Shown: in pieces, positions 1-6,949 of the stretch
Numbering within the stretch: the stretch's first letter is position 1
How the letters are laid out: every line of letters begins with the position of its first letter
NCBI GenBank assembly: GCA_947456995.1
Contig: CANGVB010000038.1
Coordinates: 1-12,591 of the forward strand
Direction of reading: 5' to 3'
Origin: Bryobacteraceae bacterium
Lineage (GTDB): Bacteria; Acidobacteriota; Terriglobia; Bryobacterales; Bryobacteraceae
Length of the DNA: 12,591 bases
The notes under the pieces: model-generated
Databases searched by the model: none
Seen by the model: the letters and a program-made list of their open reading frames with translations, nothing else
What the model was told of the DNA's origin: nothing
Made by a program: the position numbers and the translations under genes

Positions 1-2
1 AG

Positions 3-830
3 GAAGACGAACTCATCGATTACGACGAAGTGGCCCGTTTGGCTGAAGAAAACAAACCGAAGATGATCATCGCCGGTGCCAGCGCCTATGCCCGTGTCAT
101 CGACTTCAAGCGCTTCCGCGAAATCGCCGATAGCGTCGGTGCCATTTTCCTGGTAGACATGGCCCACTACTCCGGCCTGATCGCCGGCGGTGGTTACCCC
201 AATCCCTGCGAACACGCACACATCGTTACCTCCACCACCCACAAGACCCTCCGCGGCCCCCGCAGCGGCCTCATCCTAGCCGAAGAACGCTTCGGTAAGG
301 ATATCGACCGCAACGTCTTCCCAGGCGCCCAGGGCGGCCCTCTTGTACATGTAATGGCAGCCAAGGCCGTCTGCTTCCTCGAAGCGATGCAGCCAGACTT
401 CAAGGTCTACGTGCAGAACGTACTCAGCAACGCGAAGGTACTGGCCAGCGGCATCGCCAGCGAAGGCTTCCGCATCATCTCCGGCGGCACCGATTCGCAC
501 ATCGTCCTGATGGACGTCTTCTCCAAAGGCGTCAAGGGCCGCGAAGCCGAAACCGCTCTCGATCGCGCACACATTACCGTCAACAAGAATTCGATTCCCT
601 TCGACGTCAACCCTCCCATGAACCCCAGCGGCATCCGTCTGGGCACTGCCGCACTCACCACCCGTGGCTTCGGCGCTCCAGAATTCGAACAAGTCGCCAA
701 GTTGATCGCCGAAGTGCTGGCCGATCCGTCCAGCGAAGCGCTCAGCGCCTCGGTTGCCAAAAAGGTCCACGCATTGACCGAAGGATTCCCCCTTTATGCG
801 TGGAAGCTCGCCCCTTCCCACGCCGGGTAA
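3..830 (+). CDS. glyA: Serine hydroxymethyltransferase, 3' part (5' end outside window)
   Basis: PLP enzyme that interconverts serine plus tetrahydrofolate with glycine plus 5,10-methylene-THF in the cytoplasm, the main feed of one-carbon units. The frame is open to the left edge (it reads [13 protein letters not shown] before the GTG at 30), so 30 is not the true start. About 275 codons are present and roughly 150 N-terminal residues are missing, compared with the usual 415-430. The PLP-lysine motif [10 protein letters not shown] is clear, with the Lys about residue 81 of the visible part. It is followed by SG where GG is common. Also visible are [13 protein letters not shown] and the C-terminal VNKNSIPFD and [14 protein letters not shown] blocks of the folate/PLP fold. 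The glycosyltransferase gene starts 9 bp after the stop, so the two are probably co-transcribed. Family assignment is secure. Confidence 0.97.
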   Translation, partial: EDELIDYDEVARLAEENKPKMIIAGASAYARVIDFKRFREIADSVGAIFLVDMAHYSGLIAGGGYPNPCEHAHIVTSTTHKTLRGPRSGLILAEERFGKDIDRNVFPGAQGGPLVHVMAAKAVCFLEAMQPDFKVYVQNVLSNAKVLASGIASEGFRIISGGTDSHIVLMDVFSKGVKGREAETALDRAHITVNKNSIPFDVNPPMNPSGIRLGTAALTTRGFGAPEFEQVAKLIAEVLADPSSEALSASVAKKVHALTEGFPLYAWKLAPSHAG

Positions 831-839
831 GGCGAGCCT

Positions 840-2045
840 ATGCGAATTGCGATTGACGTCCGCCACTCCCGCGATTACGGGATTGGCACGTACATTCGCA
901 ACATGGTGCAGTCTCTGGCCAAAATTGATGGCCAGAACACTTACGTTCTGGCTGGCCGCAAAGAAGACTTGCGGGAGTTCGGAGAACTTCCCGAGAACTT
1001 CCGCCGTGCCGTCTTCCCGCGGTCTGATTCCGGCCTGCTGAACCAGATCAGCTTTCCGCTCTTTCTACAGCGCCTCAAGCCGGATCTCTGCCATGTTCCA
1101 CTCAACGCAGCACCTCTGCTGATGCCGCAGCCCTATATCGTCACGATTCACGATATGAGCAGCCTGCTCTTTCCAGAGGTCAACCAGGCCGAGACCAGCT
1201 CGATCCGGCACCAATACCGGCTCTTCCGCTTTCGCCGCAGCCTCTTGCGGGCCAGAAACATCATCGCAGTCTCAAAGTCCACCCAACGTGACGTCGAAGA
1301 CCTGATGCGCATCCCGCACGACAGAATTCGGCAGATCTATTCCGCACCAGACCCCCGCTTCCTCGAACACTCCCACTTTGCCTCATCTGGAAGCCCCGCA
1401 TTTGGCGCCTGGGAAGAAGAACGCCAAAAGACGCTCGAACGCTACCAGATCGGTTATCCCTTCCTGCTCTACGCCGGCAGCGTCCGCCCGCAAAAGAACG
1501 TCGCCCGCCTCGTAGAAGCGTTTGCCGTGTTGCGCAATGAACTCGAAAACCACCCCGTCTACAAGGACCTTCGCCTGATCATCATTGGTGACGAGATGTG
1601 GAAGCACCCGCAGGTGCGACGCATGGTGATTCAGACCCGCATGGAGCCTTTTGTGCGCTTCTTCGGCTTTGTACCCTTCGACACGCTACGCGTCTTCTAC
1701 TCCGCCGCCACCGCCTTCGTCTTCCCCTCCCTATATGAGGGCTTTGGAATGCCGCCGCTCGAGGCAATGGCCTCCGGCACGCCTGTGGTCTGCTCAGGTA
1801 CAAGTTCGCTGCCAGAGGTAGTGGGAGACGCGGCAGTGCTGGTAAACCCCGAAAATGTCTTCGATATCGCCCGCGGAATTCGAGAAGTGCTTTTGGATCA
1901 ACAGCTTAGAACTGATCTCATCGCAAAGGGCCACGCCCAGGCGAGAACCTACCACTGGGAGCGTACCGCTCGCGAAGTGCTTGAGGTTTACCGCGAAGCG
2001 AAAGAGATAGTGCGCAATAACACGGAACAATATCACAGAATTTAA
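840..2045 (+). CDS. Glycosyltransferase family 4 (GT-B fold)
   Basis: A 401-residue retaining glycosyltransferase that would move a sugar from a nucleotide-sugar donor to an envelope or exopolysaccharide acceptor. The exact sugar cannot be read from sequence. The N-terminal Rossmann half begins at once (MRIAIDVRH, then GIGTYIRNMV, residues 14-23), which supports this ATG. The donor-binding half starts near 208 with LLYAGSVRPQKN; R216 and K219 are the expected phosphate-contacting residues. The GT4 EX7E motif is E300-GFGMPPL-E308, followed by MASGTPVVCSGTSSLPEVVGDAA. There is no signal peptide or transmembrane segment, so it is cytosolic or peripheral at the inner membrane. A weak GGCGAG ribosome site lies in the 9 bp gap after glyA. 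The last 15 codons become AT-rich and run into the unusual intergenic region. No polysaccharide locus surrounds it, so its pathway is open. Confidence 0.93.
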   Translation: MRIAIDVRHSRDYGIGTYIRNMVQSLAKIDGQNTYVLAGRKEDLREFGELPENFRRAVFPRSDSGLLNQISFPLFLQRLKPDLCHVPLNAAPLLMPQPYIVTIHDMSSLLFPEVNQAETSSIRHQYRLFRFRRSLLRARNIIAVSKSTQRDVEDLMRIPHDRIRQIYSAPDPRFLEHSHFASSGSPAFGAWEEERQKTLERYQIGYPFLLYAGSVRPQKNVARLVEAFAVLRNELENHPVYKDLRLIIIGDEMWKHPQVRRMVIQTRMEPFVRFFGFVPFDTLRVFYSAATAFVFPSLYEGFGMPPLEAMASGTPVVCSGTSSLPEVVGDAAVLVNPENVFDIARGIREVLLDQQLRTDLIAKGHAQARTYHWERTAREVLEVYREAKEIVRNNTEQYHRI

Positions 2046-2146
2046 CGAATAAATATTTGTCATATTCGAATACTCACCAACTCAAGTCCATTTTAATCAA
2101 GCACTTAAGCTAGTACCAACAGCTCCAGTACAGTACTTAAGCAAAA

Positions 2147-2163
2147 TAATTATTGAATAATTA
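2147..2163. promoter_or_regulatory. Perfect 17 bp palindrome, operator-like
   Basis: TAATTATT-G-AATAATTA is a perfect dyad with 8 bp arms around one central base. The half-site AATTATTG recurs 28 bp downstream (2176-2183), where it forms part of a second odd-length dyad, ACAAT-T-ATTGT (2174-2184). Two related symmetric sites on nearly the same DNA face suggest binding of a dimeric regulator at the promoter of the downstream gene. AT-rich DNA yields palindromes by chance, so this is only suggestive. The binding protein cannot be named. Confidence 0.4.
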
Positions 2164-2176
2164 GGCGATTAATACA

Positions 2177-2243
2177 ATTATTGTTCATGCAGTGCCGGAG
2201 GGGATTCTGGCCTGCCGCTCGAAACAGAAGTTAAAACAATAAT
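2177..2243 (+). ncRNA. Possible structured 5' leader (AU stem enclosing a GC-rich hairpin)
   Basis: An outer perfect 9 bp inverted repeat, ATTATTGTT (2177-2185) with AACAATAAT (2235-2243), encloses an inner hairpin at 2189-2215. The inner stem pairs GCAG with CTGC, has a bulged T at 2193, then pairs GCCGGA with TCTGGC (one G-U) around a GGGGAT loop. The outer stem closes directly before the AGGA ribosome site at 2245-2248, a layout that could couple folding to translation of the gene at 2259. No known riboswitch consensus is recognised. If the TACAAT at 2173-2178 is the -10 box, transcription would begin near 2185 and the outer 5' arm would not be in the RNA. The inner hairpin would remain. 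Confidence 0.35.
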
Positions 2244-2258
2244 CAGGATGGAAGCCCA

Positions 2259-2939
2259 ATGGAATGGACTCGAAGTGAAACAATCGGTTTGGCCAGTGCA
2301 TCGTGTGTCTTTTGTCGCGGCTTGGGGCTGCGCAAGACTCCGGTAAAAGAAGATTCAAAGCCGTGCGGATGTGTGTTCCGTGCGATTTTTCGCGCCTGCT
2401 TTGTGCGCTACCGGCACTGCGTAGAGAAAGCTGGTATTACCAGCTGCATGACGCTCGATCATGCAGAAGGCCCCACCGGCCACCGGCTCTGGGGTCGTCG
2501 CAATGAAGAATACATTGCCGACTTTGAATTGGTCTGCCGCCGCAGCCTGAATCGCGAGGAGTACGAAGTATTCCAGTGGCATTTCCTGCAAGGAGCAGAC
2601 TGGAAGTTCTGCATCGACAAGATTGGTATCGACAAAGGAACCTTTTTCCATACCGTCTATTGCCTGCAGGAAAAGCTGGGCCGCGTCTTCCGTGAACTGC
2701 GCCCTTATGCTCTCTTCCCGCTCGACGAATACTTCAGCGGTATCAAGATGCGCAAGGTAGCCGTTATGAAGTTGGCTGGACCTCGCGAAATTGTTGGCGG
2801 CGAAGACGAAGAGGAAATCGTAGAAAAGGTAGAAGACCTCACCGTAGTTGCCGAAACCAATGTCGTAGAAATGCCCCGCTGCAACGACAAGGTGTCACGC
2901 AAGTTCCCCTGGCGCCGGCGTCCCATCAAGGCCGCCTAA
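2259..2939 (+). CDS. Zinc-knuckle plus sigma-region-4-like HTH protein, function unknown
   Basis: A 226-residue protein not assignable to a named family. The N-terminus has a DnaJ-type CxxCxGxG knuckle (C16, C19, G21, G23) followed by C36-G-C38, then C47, C54 and C63, so it probably binds zinc. Residues 97-145 line up with sigma-70 region 4: LNREEYEVF (like LxxxExxVh), HFLQGADW at the turn, then a recognition-helix-like IGIDKGTFFHTVYCLQEKLGR (122-142). The remaining C-terminus has a strongly acidic stretch (177-192) and a basic tail ending RRRPIKAA. There is no signal peptide or membrane segment, so it is probably a cytoplasmic DNA- or RNAP-binding regulator. The ATG at 2259 is the only good start, because an in-frame stop lies at 2232-2234; AGGA at 2245-2248 serves it. 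I recall similar Cys-knuckle proteins in Acidobacteriota, but this is memory, not a search. The HTH call is an inference. Confidence 0.8.
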   Translation: MEWTRSETIGLASASCVFCRGLGLRKTPVKEDSKPCGCVFRAIFRACFVRYRHCVEKAGITSCMTLDHAEGPTGHRLWGRRNEEYIADFELVCRRSLNREEYEVFQWHFLQGADWKFCIDKIGIDKGTFFHTVYCLQEKLGRVFRELRPYALFPLDEYFSGIKMRKVAVMKLAGPREIVGGEDEEEIVEKVEDLTVVAETNVVEMPRCNDKVSRKFPWRRRPIKAA

Positions 2940-4348
2940 GGCCGTGAAGCAGCATTGAGGCCAATGATGAATACCAGCCGGGACATCGTCTCGTTTGCGG
3001 TCATGTCCCAGTCGGGCGAATATTCATCATTGGTCTTGTGATACCGGGTGCTCATGTAAGTGGCGGAGAATTGCCCCTCCTCATCAAGAGGCAGCAAAGA
3101 ATAAGCCGGCACCCCGGCATTCATCAACGCAAAATGGTCGGCGCGAAACAGGTAACCAAGCTCAGGCTTGGGGTCTGGCCGCAGCGGAACCGAAAGACGC
3201 CTGGCACCTTCCTCGAGAAGTGGCCAGGCATCTGTATTTGCAGGGCCCAAGGCAAAGAATCCAGTGGGCTTGGGGCCAGGCGCAAGCCCGTCCAGATTGA
3301 GTCCCAGCTTCACCTGTTGCAACGGAAACACGGGGTTGGCCGCGTAATAAGTTGCACCGAGCAAGCCGCTTTCTTCTCCTGTGGTGGCGATAAAGACAGC
3401 CGAACGTTTGGGTTTCGGCTCAAGAGCCGCCCACCCCCGCGCAACCTCAATCAGCGCGGCGCAACCCGTAGCATTGTCCACCGCACCATTGAAAATACGA
3501 TCTTCCCCACTGGCGCTCATCCCGAGATGATCCCAGTGCGCCGAGTAAAGAATCTGTTCATTCCCCACCACCGGGTCAGCCCCCGCGATCGTAGCAATCA
3601 CGTTATGCGCGCTCACCGTGCGCAGCGCCGCTTTGAGTTCAACTTGCGCCACACCCGGCAATGCAACAGGTTGAAAGTCAGGTGCCGCGGCCTTTGCTGT
3701 CAGATCGGCCACCGCCCAGCCCAGCTTCTGCGCTGCAGCCTCGGTGATCGTGCCGCTGAAACTCAAAACCGGCGCGCCCGGCTTCACCTGAAGCTGCAAC
3801 TGTTCGCGGCCTGCGTTCGGCGCAATCATCTTTGAAAGAATCAAGACACCAGCCGCGCCCAACTGCGCGGCCTCCTTCAACTTGCTAGCCGGTCTCGACG
3901 CCGCACTCGCCGCCTGCCCTGGCGCGTTACCAGCCAACAGAACAACGATTTTTCCTCTGACATCGGAGTTCGCATAGGCCTCCCGCATGCCATACCCGGC
4001 AAACACAAACGAGCCCGTCAATGAAGCGGATTTCTGCTGCGAAGCGATCGTGGCAAATACTTCTGTTCGCCACGTCAGCTCCTTACTATCGATAGAGATC
4101 TTCGAACCAGGCTCCGTACTCACACCCACCAGCGGAACCACCTGCATCTGCACCTTCGCCCCAGCCGCTTCAAAGGCCGACGCAAGATACTGCTCGGTCA
4201 ACTGTCCGCCTCTTGTGCCAGGAGCTCTGCCCTCCAGAAGATCGCTTGAGAGAAATCGAATATGGGCGCGAAGGCGGTTGGAATCGATCGGTAAGCTTTG
4301 GCTGAAAAGCGAAATCGCAAACAGATTTAAGATCAGAAGCCGAAACAT
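2936..4348 (-). CDS. Exported M28-family zinc metallopeptidase with PA-like insert
   Basis: A 470-residue aminopeptidase-type metalloenzyme, probably exported and trimming peptides outside the cytoplasm with two zinc ions. An N-terminal signal peptide (MFRLLILNLFAISLFSQS) fixes the start. SSDLLEGRAPGTRGG (34-48) is the typical opening of this subfamily. Residues about 100-230 look like a protease-associated (PA) domain (SFVFAGYGM, GKIVVLLAG, AAGVLILSK). The M28 ligand set is complete: H271 and D273 in SAHWDHLG, bridging D291 in GAVDNATG, catalytic E325 and ligand E326 in GEESGLLG, D353 in NLDG, and H437 in YHKTNDE. The substrate is not determined. Its stop codon overlaps that of the convergent zinc-knuckle gene. 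Its start lies 27 bp from the divergent S9A gene, and no Shine-Dalgarno is seen upstream. Confidence 0.94.
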   Translation of the reverse strand: MFRLLILNLFAISLFSQSLPIDSNRLRAHIRFLSSDLLEGRAPGTRGGQLTEQYLASAFEAAGAKVQMQVVPLVGVSTEPGSKISIDSKELTWRTEVFATIASQQKSASLTGSFVFAGYGMREAYANSDVRGKIVVLLAGNAPGQAASAASRPASKLKEAAQLGAAGVLILSKMIAPNAGREQLQLQVKPGAPVLSFSGTITEAAAQKLGWAVADLTAKAAAPDFQPVALPGVAQVELKAALRTVSAHNVIATIAGADPVVGNEQILYSAHWDHLGMSASGEDRIFNGAVDNATGCAALIEVARGWAALEPKPKRSAVFIATTGEESGLLGATYYAANPVFPLQQVKLGLNLDGLAPGPKPTGFFALGPANTDAWPLLEEGARRLSVPLRPDPKPELGYLFRADHFALMNAGVPAYSLLPLDEEGQFSATYMSTRYHKTNDEYSPDWDMTANETMSRLVFIIGLNAASRP

Positions 4349-4375
4349 AGCAACAGCTTAGCTAACCTCAAGAGT

Positions 4376-6412
4376 ATGCATTCCGTCACGGTTCGCAAAG
4401 GGCCGCGTGAACATTCCCTCCACTCCATCACATGGACCGACGATTACGCCTGGTTCACTGAGAAGGAGAACCCCGAGCTACTCGCTCACCTGGAGGCTGA
4501 AAACGCGCACACTGCAGCCGCAATGGCATCAACAGCGCAACAACAAAAAGATATCTACGACGAAATCCTCAGCCGCATCGAGCAAACAGATTTAAGCGTG
4601 CCGGTAAAGCACGGCCCTTACCTCTATTACACGAGAACCGAAGAAGGCAAGCAGTACCCCATCTATTGCCGCAAGCACCACACGCTCGAAGCCGCCGAAG
4701 AGATCTTTCTCGATTCCAACGAATTGGCCGCGGGTCAGGATTACTTCCGCATCGGTGTTCTAGAAACCAGCCCAGACCATTCGCTGCTCGCCTACTCCAC
4801 AGACCTTGAAGGCGATGAAGACTATACCCTCCGCATCAAAGATCTTGCCGCCGGAATCCTCTATCCAGACCGGATCGAATGCACCTACGATTCCCTGGCC
4901 TGGGCCGCAGACAATCGTACCTTCTACTACAACGTGCTCGATGCCGCACGCCGCCCCTACCGTATCTTCCGCCACACCCTGGGCCAGGAAGCCACCGTCG
5001 ACGAGCTCATTCTCGAAGAGAACGATGAACGCTTCCGGGTGGATATCTACAAGACACGAAGCAGCGATTATCTGATTCTCGAAACAGGCTCCTCCACCAC
5101 TACCGAGCTTCGCATCTGCAAGGCCGATGCCCCTGAGCGCAGCTTCGAGATCTTCCGTCCAAGACAACAGGACATCGAATACAGCATCACCCACCAGGGC
5201 GACTGGTTCTACATCCGCATCAACGATCGCGGCCGAAACTTCCGCCTGATTCGCACGCCTGTCGACAACTGGGCCGAGAGCGCCTGGGAAGAAGTGCTTC
5301 CCCACCGCGCAGATCATTACCTCGAACATGTAACTGCGCTCAAGGGCTATCTCATCGTCACCGAGCGTGTGGCAGGCTTACGGCGCTTCCGCTATCGCAA
5401 GGCCGGCGAGGAGCAGTGGCACAGTCTCGAATTCGGCGAGGCTGCCTATGCCGTAGGCCTCTCAGGCAATCGTGATTTTGAAGACGACACGCTACGCTAC
5501 GTTTACCAGTCCCCCGTCACCCCACCCAGCGTCTTTGACTTCCACTTCGAAACAGGCGAGCACGAGCTAAAGAAACGCACGCCCGTACCCGGTGACTTCC
5601 AGCCAGAACGCTACACCGTAGAGCGCACACACGCTGTTAGCCATGACGGTGTGGAGGTTCCCGTAGTGCTGATCCATCGTCAGGATCTTGACCGCACGCG
5701 GCCCCATCCTCTTCTCCTCTACGGCTACGGCGCTTACGGTGCCAACTCTGACGCCACCTTCAGTACTTCACGCCTCAGCCTGCTCGATCGTGGCGTTGTC
5801 TACGCCATTGCCCAGGTGCGTGGGGGTGCCGAGATGGGCCAGCCCTGGCACGACGAAGGCCGCATGAAGAAAAAACGCAACAGCTTTCTAGACTTCATCG
5901 CCTGCGCAGAAATGTTGAAGGATCGAGGCTGGACAACTACGCCCCAGCTCATCATCGAAGGCGGCAGCGCCGGTGGCCTGCTGGTCGGTGGAGCCATCAC
6001 CATGCGCCCTGAACTCTTCGGTGCTGTCCTCGCCCACGTACCCTTCGTCGACGTTCTCCATACGATGCTCGACGCGAGCTTGCCCCTCACCGTGGGCGAA
6101 TACGAGGAGTGGGGCAACCCTGCAGACCCCGAACACTTCTTCGTCATGCGAGAGTATTCCCCCTACGACAACACGCGCGAAGCCGAATACCCGCCCATGC
6201 TTGTCACCGCCGGCCTCAACGATCCGCGTGTGTCCTACTGGGAACCCGCCAAGTGGGTGGCCCGCCTGCGCGAAAAGAACCTCAAACATAGCGAAATCCT
6301 GCTCAAAGTAAACATGGGAGCAGGGCATTTTGGCGCTTCCGGCCGCTACGATCGCATTCAGGAAATTGCCTTTGAATACGCCTGGCTGCTCAAGACCTGG
6401 AACTTGATATAG
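4376..6412 (+). CDS. ptrB: S9A prolyl oligopeptidase family, oligopeptidase B-like
   Basis: A 678-residue cytoplasmic serine peptidase that would cut short peptides, expected after Arg/Lys. It has no signal peptide. The N-terminal beta-propeller covers about 70-410 and the alpha/beta-hydrolase domain about 415-678. The catalytic triad is S531 in GGSAGGLL, D616 in GLNDPRVSYWEPAKW and H651 in GAGHFG. The E575 and E577 pair in LTVGEYEEWGNP matches the glutamates known in enterobacterial OpB to direct P1 basic specificity. Of the two aspartates reported there for the second subsite, D459 is kept but the next is T461. The protein begins at the point where OpB homologues become conserved (KGPREHSL, then TDDYAWF), so this ATG is credible despite a weak AGAG ribosome site. 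It is the first gene of a tight six-gene run. Confidence 0.92.
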   Translation: MHSVTVRKGPREHSLHSITWTDDYAWFTEKENPELLAHLEAENAHTAAAMASTAQQQKDIYDEILSRIEQTDLSVPVKHGPYLYYTRTEEGKQYPIYCRKHHTLEAAEEIFLDSNELAAGQDYFRIGVLETSPDHSLLAYSTDLEGDEDYTLRIKDLAAGILYPDRIECTYDSLAWAADNRTFYYNVLDAARRPYRIFRHTLGQEATVDELILEENDERFRVDIYKTRSSDYLILETGSSTTTELRICKADAPERSFEIFRPRQQDIEYSITHQGDWFYIRINDRGRNFRLIRTPVDNWAESAWEEVLPHRADHYLEHVTALKGYLIVTERVAGLRRFRYRKAGEEQWHSLEFGEAAYAVGLSGNRDFEDDTLRYVYQSPVTPPSVFDFHFETGEHELKKRTPVPGDFQPERYTVERTHAVSHDGVEVPVVLIHRQDLDRTRPHPLLLYGYGAYGANSDATFSTSRLSLLDRGVVYAIAQVRGGAEMGQPWHDEGRMKKKRNSFLDFIACAEMLKDRGWTTTPQLIIEGGSAGGLLVGGAITMRPELFGAVLAHVPFVDVLHTMLDASLPLTVGEYEEWGNPADPEHFFVMREYSPYDNTREAEYPPMLVTAGLNDPRVSYWEPAKWVARLREKNLKHSEILLKVNMGAGHFGASGRYDRIQEIAFEYAWLLKTWNLI

Positions 6413-6424
6413 AGTGAGACTAAG

Positions 6425-6949
6425 ATGAGCGAATTTGTACTTCCACGCCGAGAGGCACTCAAAGCCGGGGCAGGCCTCGTTTCGATCGCCGCAATGGCAC
6501 AAACCCCTGGCGCTGCCTGGACCGCACAGACTCTCGACGAACACCAACTGGCCACCGTCGAAGTCCTCGGCGATCTCATCATTCCTGCAACAGACACCCC
6601 CGGAGCCAAAGCAGCACTCGTTCATCGTTATGTTGATCTGTTTTTGACTGACGGCCCGGATGCAGACCGTGTGCGCTTCATCGAAGGCCTCGGCTGGCTC
6701 GATGGCTATACCCAGGGCAAGTTTCAAAAGCCTTTCCTCAAACTGAGCAATGCCGAACAAATTCAGGTGCTGCAAACTCTCGACCGCGATAGCGAATTCG
6801 GTATCGATCAGGGCCACCAGTTCTTCCGCATTACCAAGAGCCTGGTCTCGCGCATCTACTACAACACCGAGATCGGCTACAAGGAACTCAACAAGGGCGG
6901 TCGCGTACCTTCTTCCTACGGTTGTGCCACCAAGCCCGCCCTGCCGTAA
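6425..6949 (+). CDS. Gluconate 2-dehydrogenase subunit 3-like protein, Tat-type leader
   Basis: A 174-residue small subunit of the type that partners a GMC-family flavoprotein dehydrogenase at the outer face of the inner membrane. It has a twin-arginine leader: PRREALKAGAGLVSIAAMA, RR at 8-9, with a possible cleavage after A25. The mature part carries family-typical blocks: TVEVLGDLIIPATDTPGA (44-61), WLDG near 91 and FFRITKSLVSRIYYNTEIGY (133-152). The length is normal for the family. The oddity is context: no large flavoprotein subunit or cytochrome lies beside it. It sits 12 bp after the S9A peptidase, and its TAA directly abuts the ATG of folC. It may act with a dehydrogenase encoded elsewhere or have another role. 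The family call is good; the substrate is unknown. Confidence 0.85.
   Translation: MSEFVLPRREALKAGAGLVSIAAMAQTPGAAWTAQTLDEHQLATVEVLGDLIIPATDTPGAKAALVHRYVDLFLTDGPDADRVRFIEGLGWLDGYTQGKFQKPFLKLSNAEQIQVLQTLDRDSEFGIDQGHQFFRITKSLVSRIYYNTEIGYKELNKGGRVPSSYGCATKPALP

Larger units (their letters stand above)
2046..2258 (+). promoter_or_regulatory. AT-rich intergenic region with nested palindromes, upstream of the zinc-knuckle regulator
   Basis: This 213 bp stretch has no plausible gene and is far richer in A/T than the flanking genes. It contains a near-identical direct repeat (GCACTTAAGC at 2101-2110 and GTACTTAAGC at 2133-2142), a perfect 17 bp dyad (2147-2163), a second dyad ACAATTATTGT (2174-2184) and a GC-rich hairpin (2189-2215). 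It also has a 9 bp inverted repeat (2177-2185 with 2235-2243) that encloses the hairpin and ends just before the ribosome site AGGA (2245-2248). A -10-like TACAAT lies at 2173-2178 without a well-spaced -35. Most likely it holds the promoter and 5' leader of the gene at 2259. An AT-only inverted repeat just after the glycosyltransferase stop (2046-2068) is too weak to call a terminator. Confidence 0.6.

Noticed and set aside
276..866. 196-codon - strand frame opposite glyA
   Set aside because: It is a shadow of the conserved serine hydroxymethyltransferase coding sequence.
2046..2068. Inverted repeat CGAATA/TATTCG after the glycosyltransferase stop, considered as a terminator
   Set aside because: The 6 bp stem is AT-rich with a long loop and no following T-run.
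2150..2178. TTATTG (2150-2155) and TACAAT (2173-2178) as a sigma-70 promoter with 17 bp spacing
   Set aside because: The -35 candidate matches TTGACA poorly. The better TTGAAT (2153-2158) is only 14 bp from the -10. The promoter position was therefore left open.
2187..2234. Possible 15-residue leader peptide (MQCRRGFWPAARNRS) overlapping the hairpin
   Set aside because: No ribosome site precedes the ATG, and the residue content does not suggest an attenuator for a specific amino acid.
3038..3835. 265-codon open frame on the + strand opposite the M28 gene
   Set aside because: The M28 gene has all its metal ligands on the - strand. The + frame has no motif and a composition typical of antisense reading.
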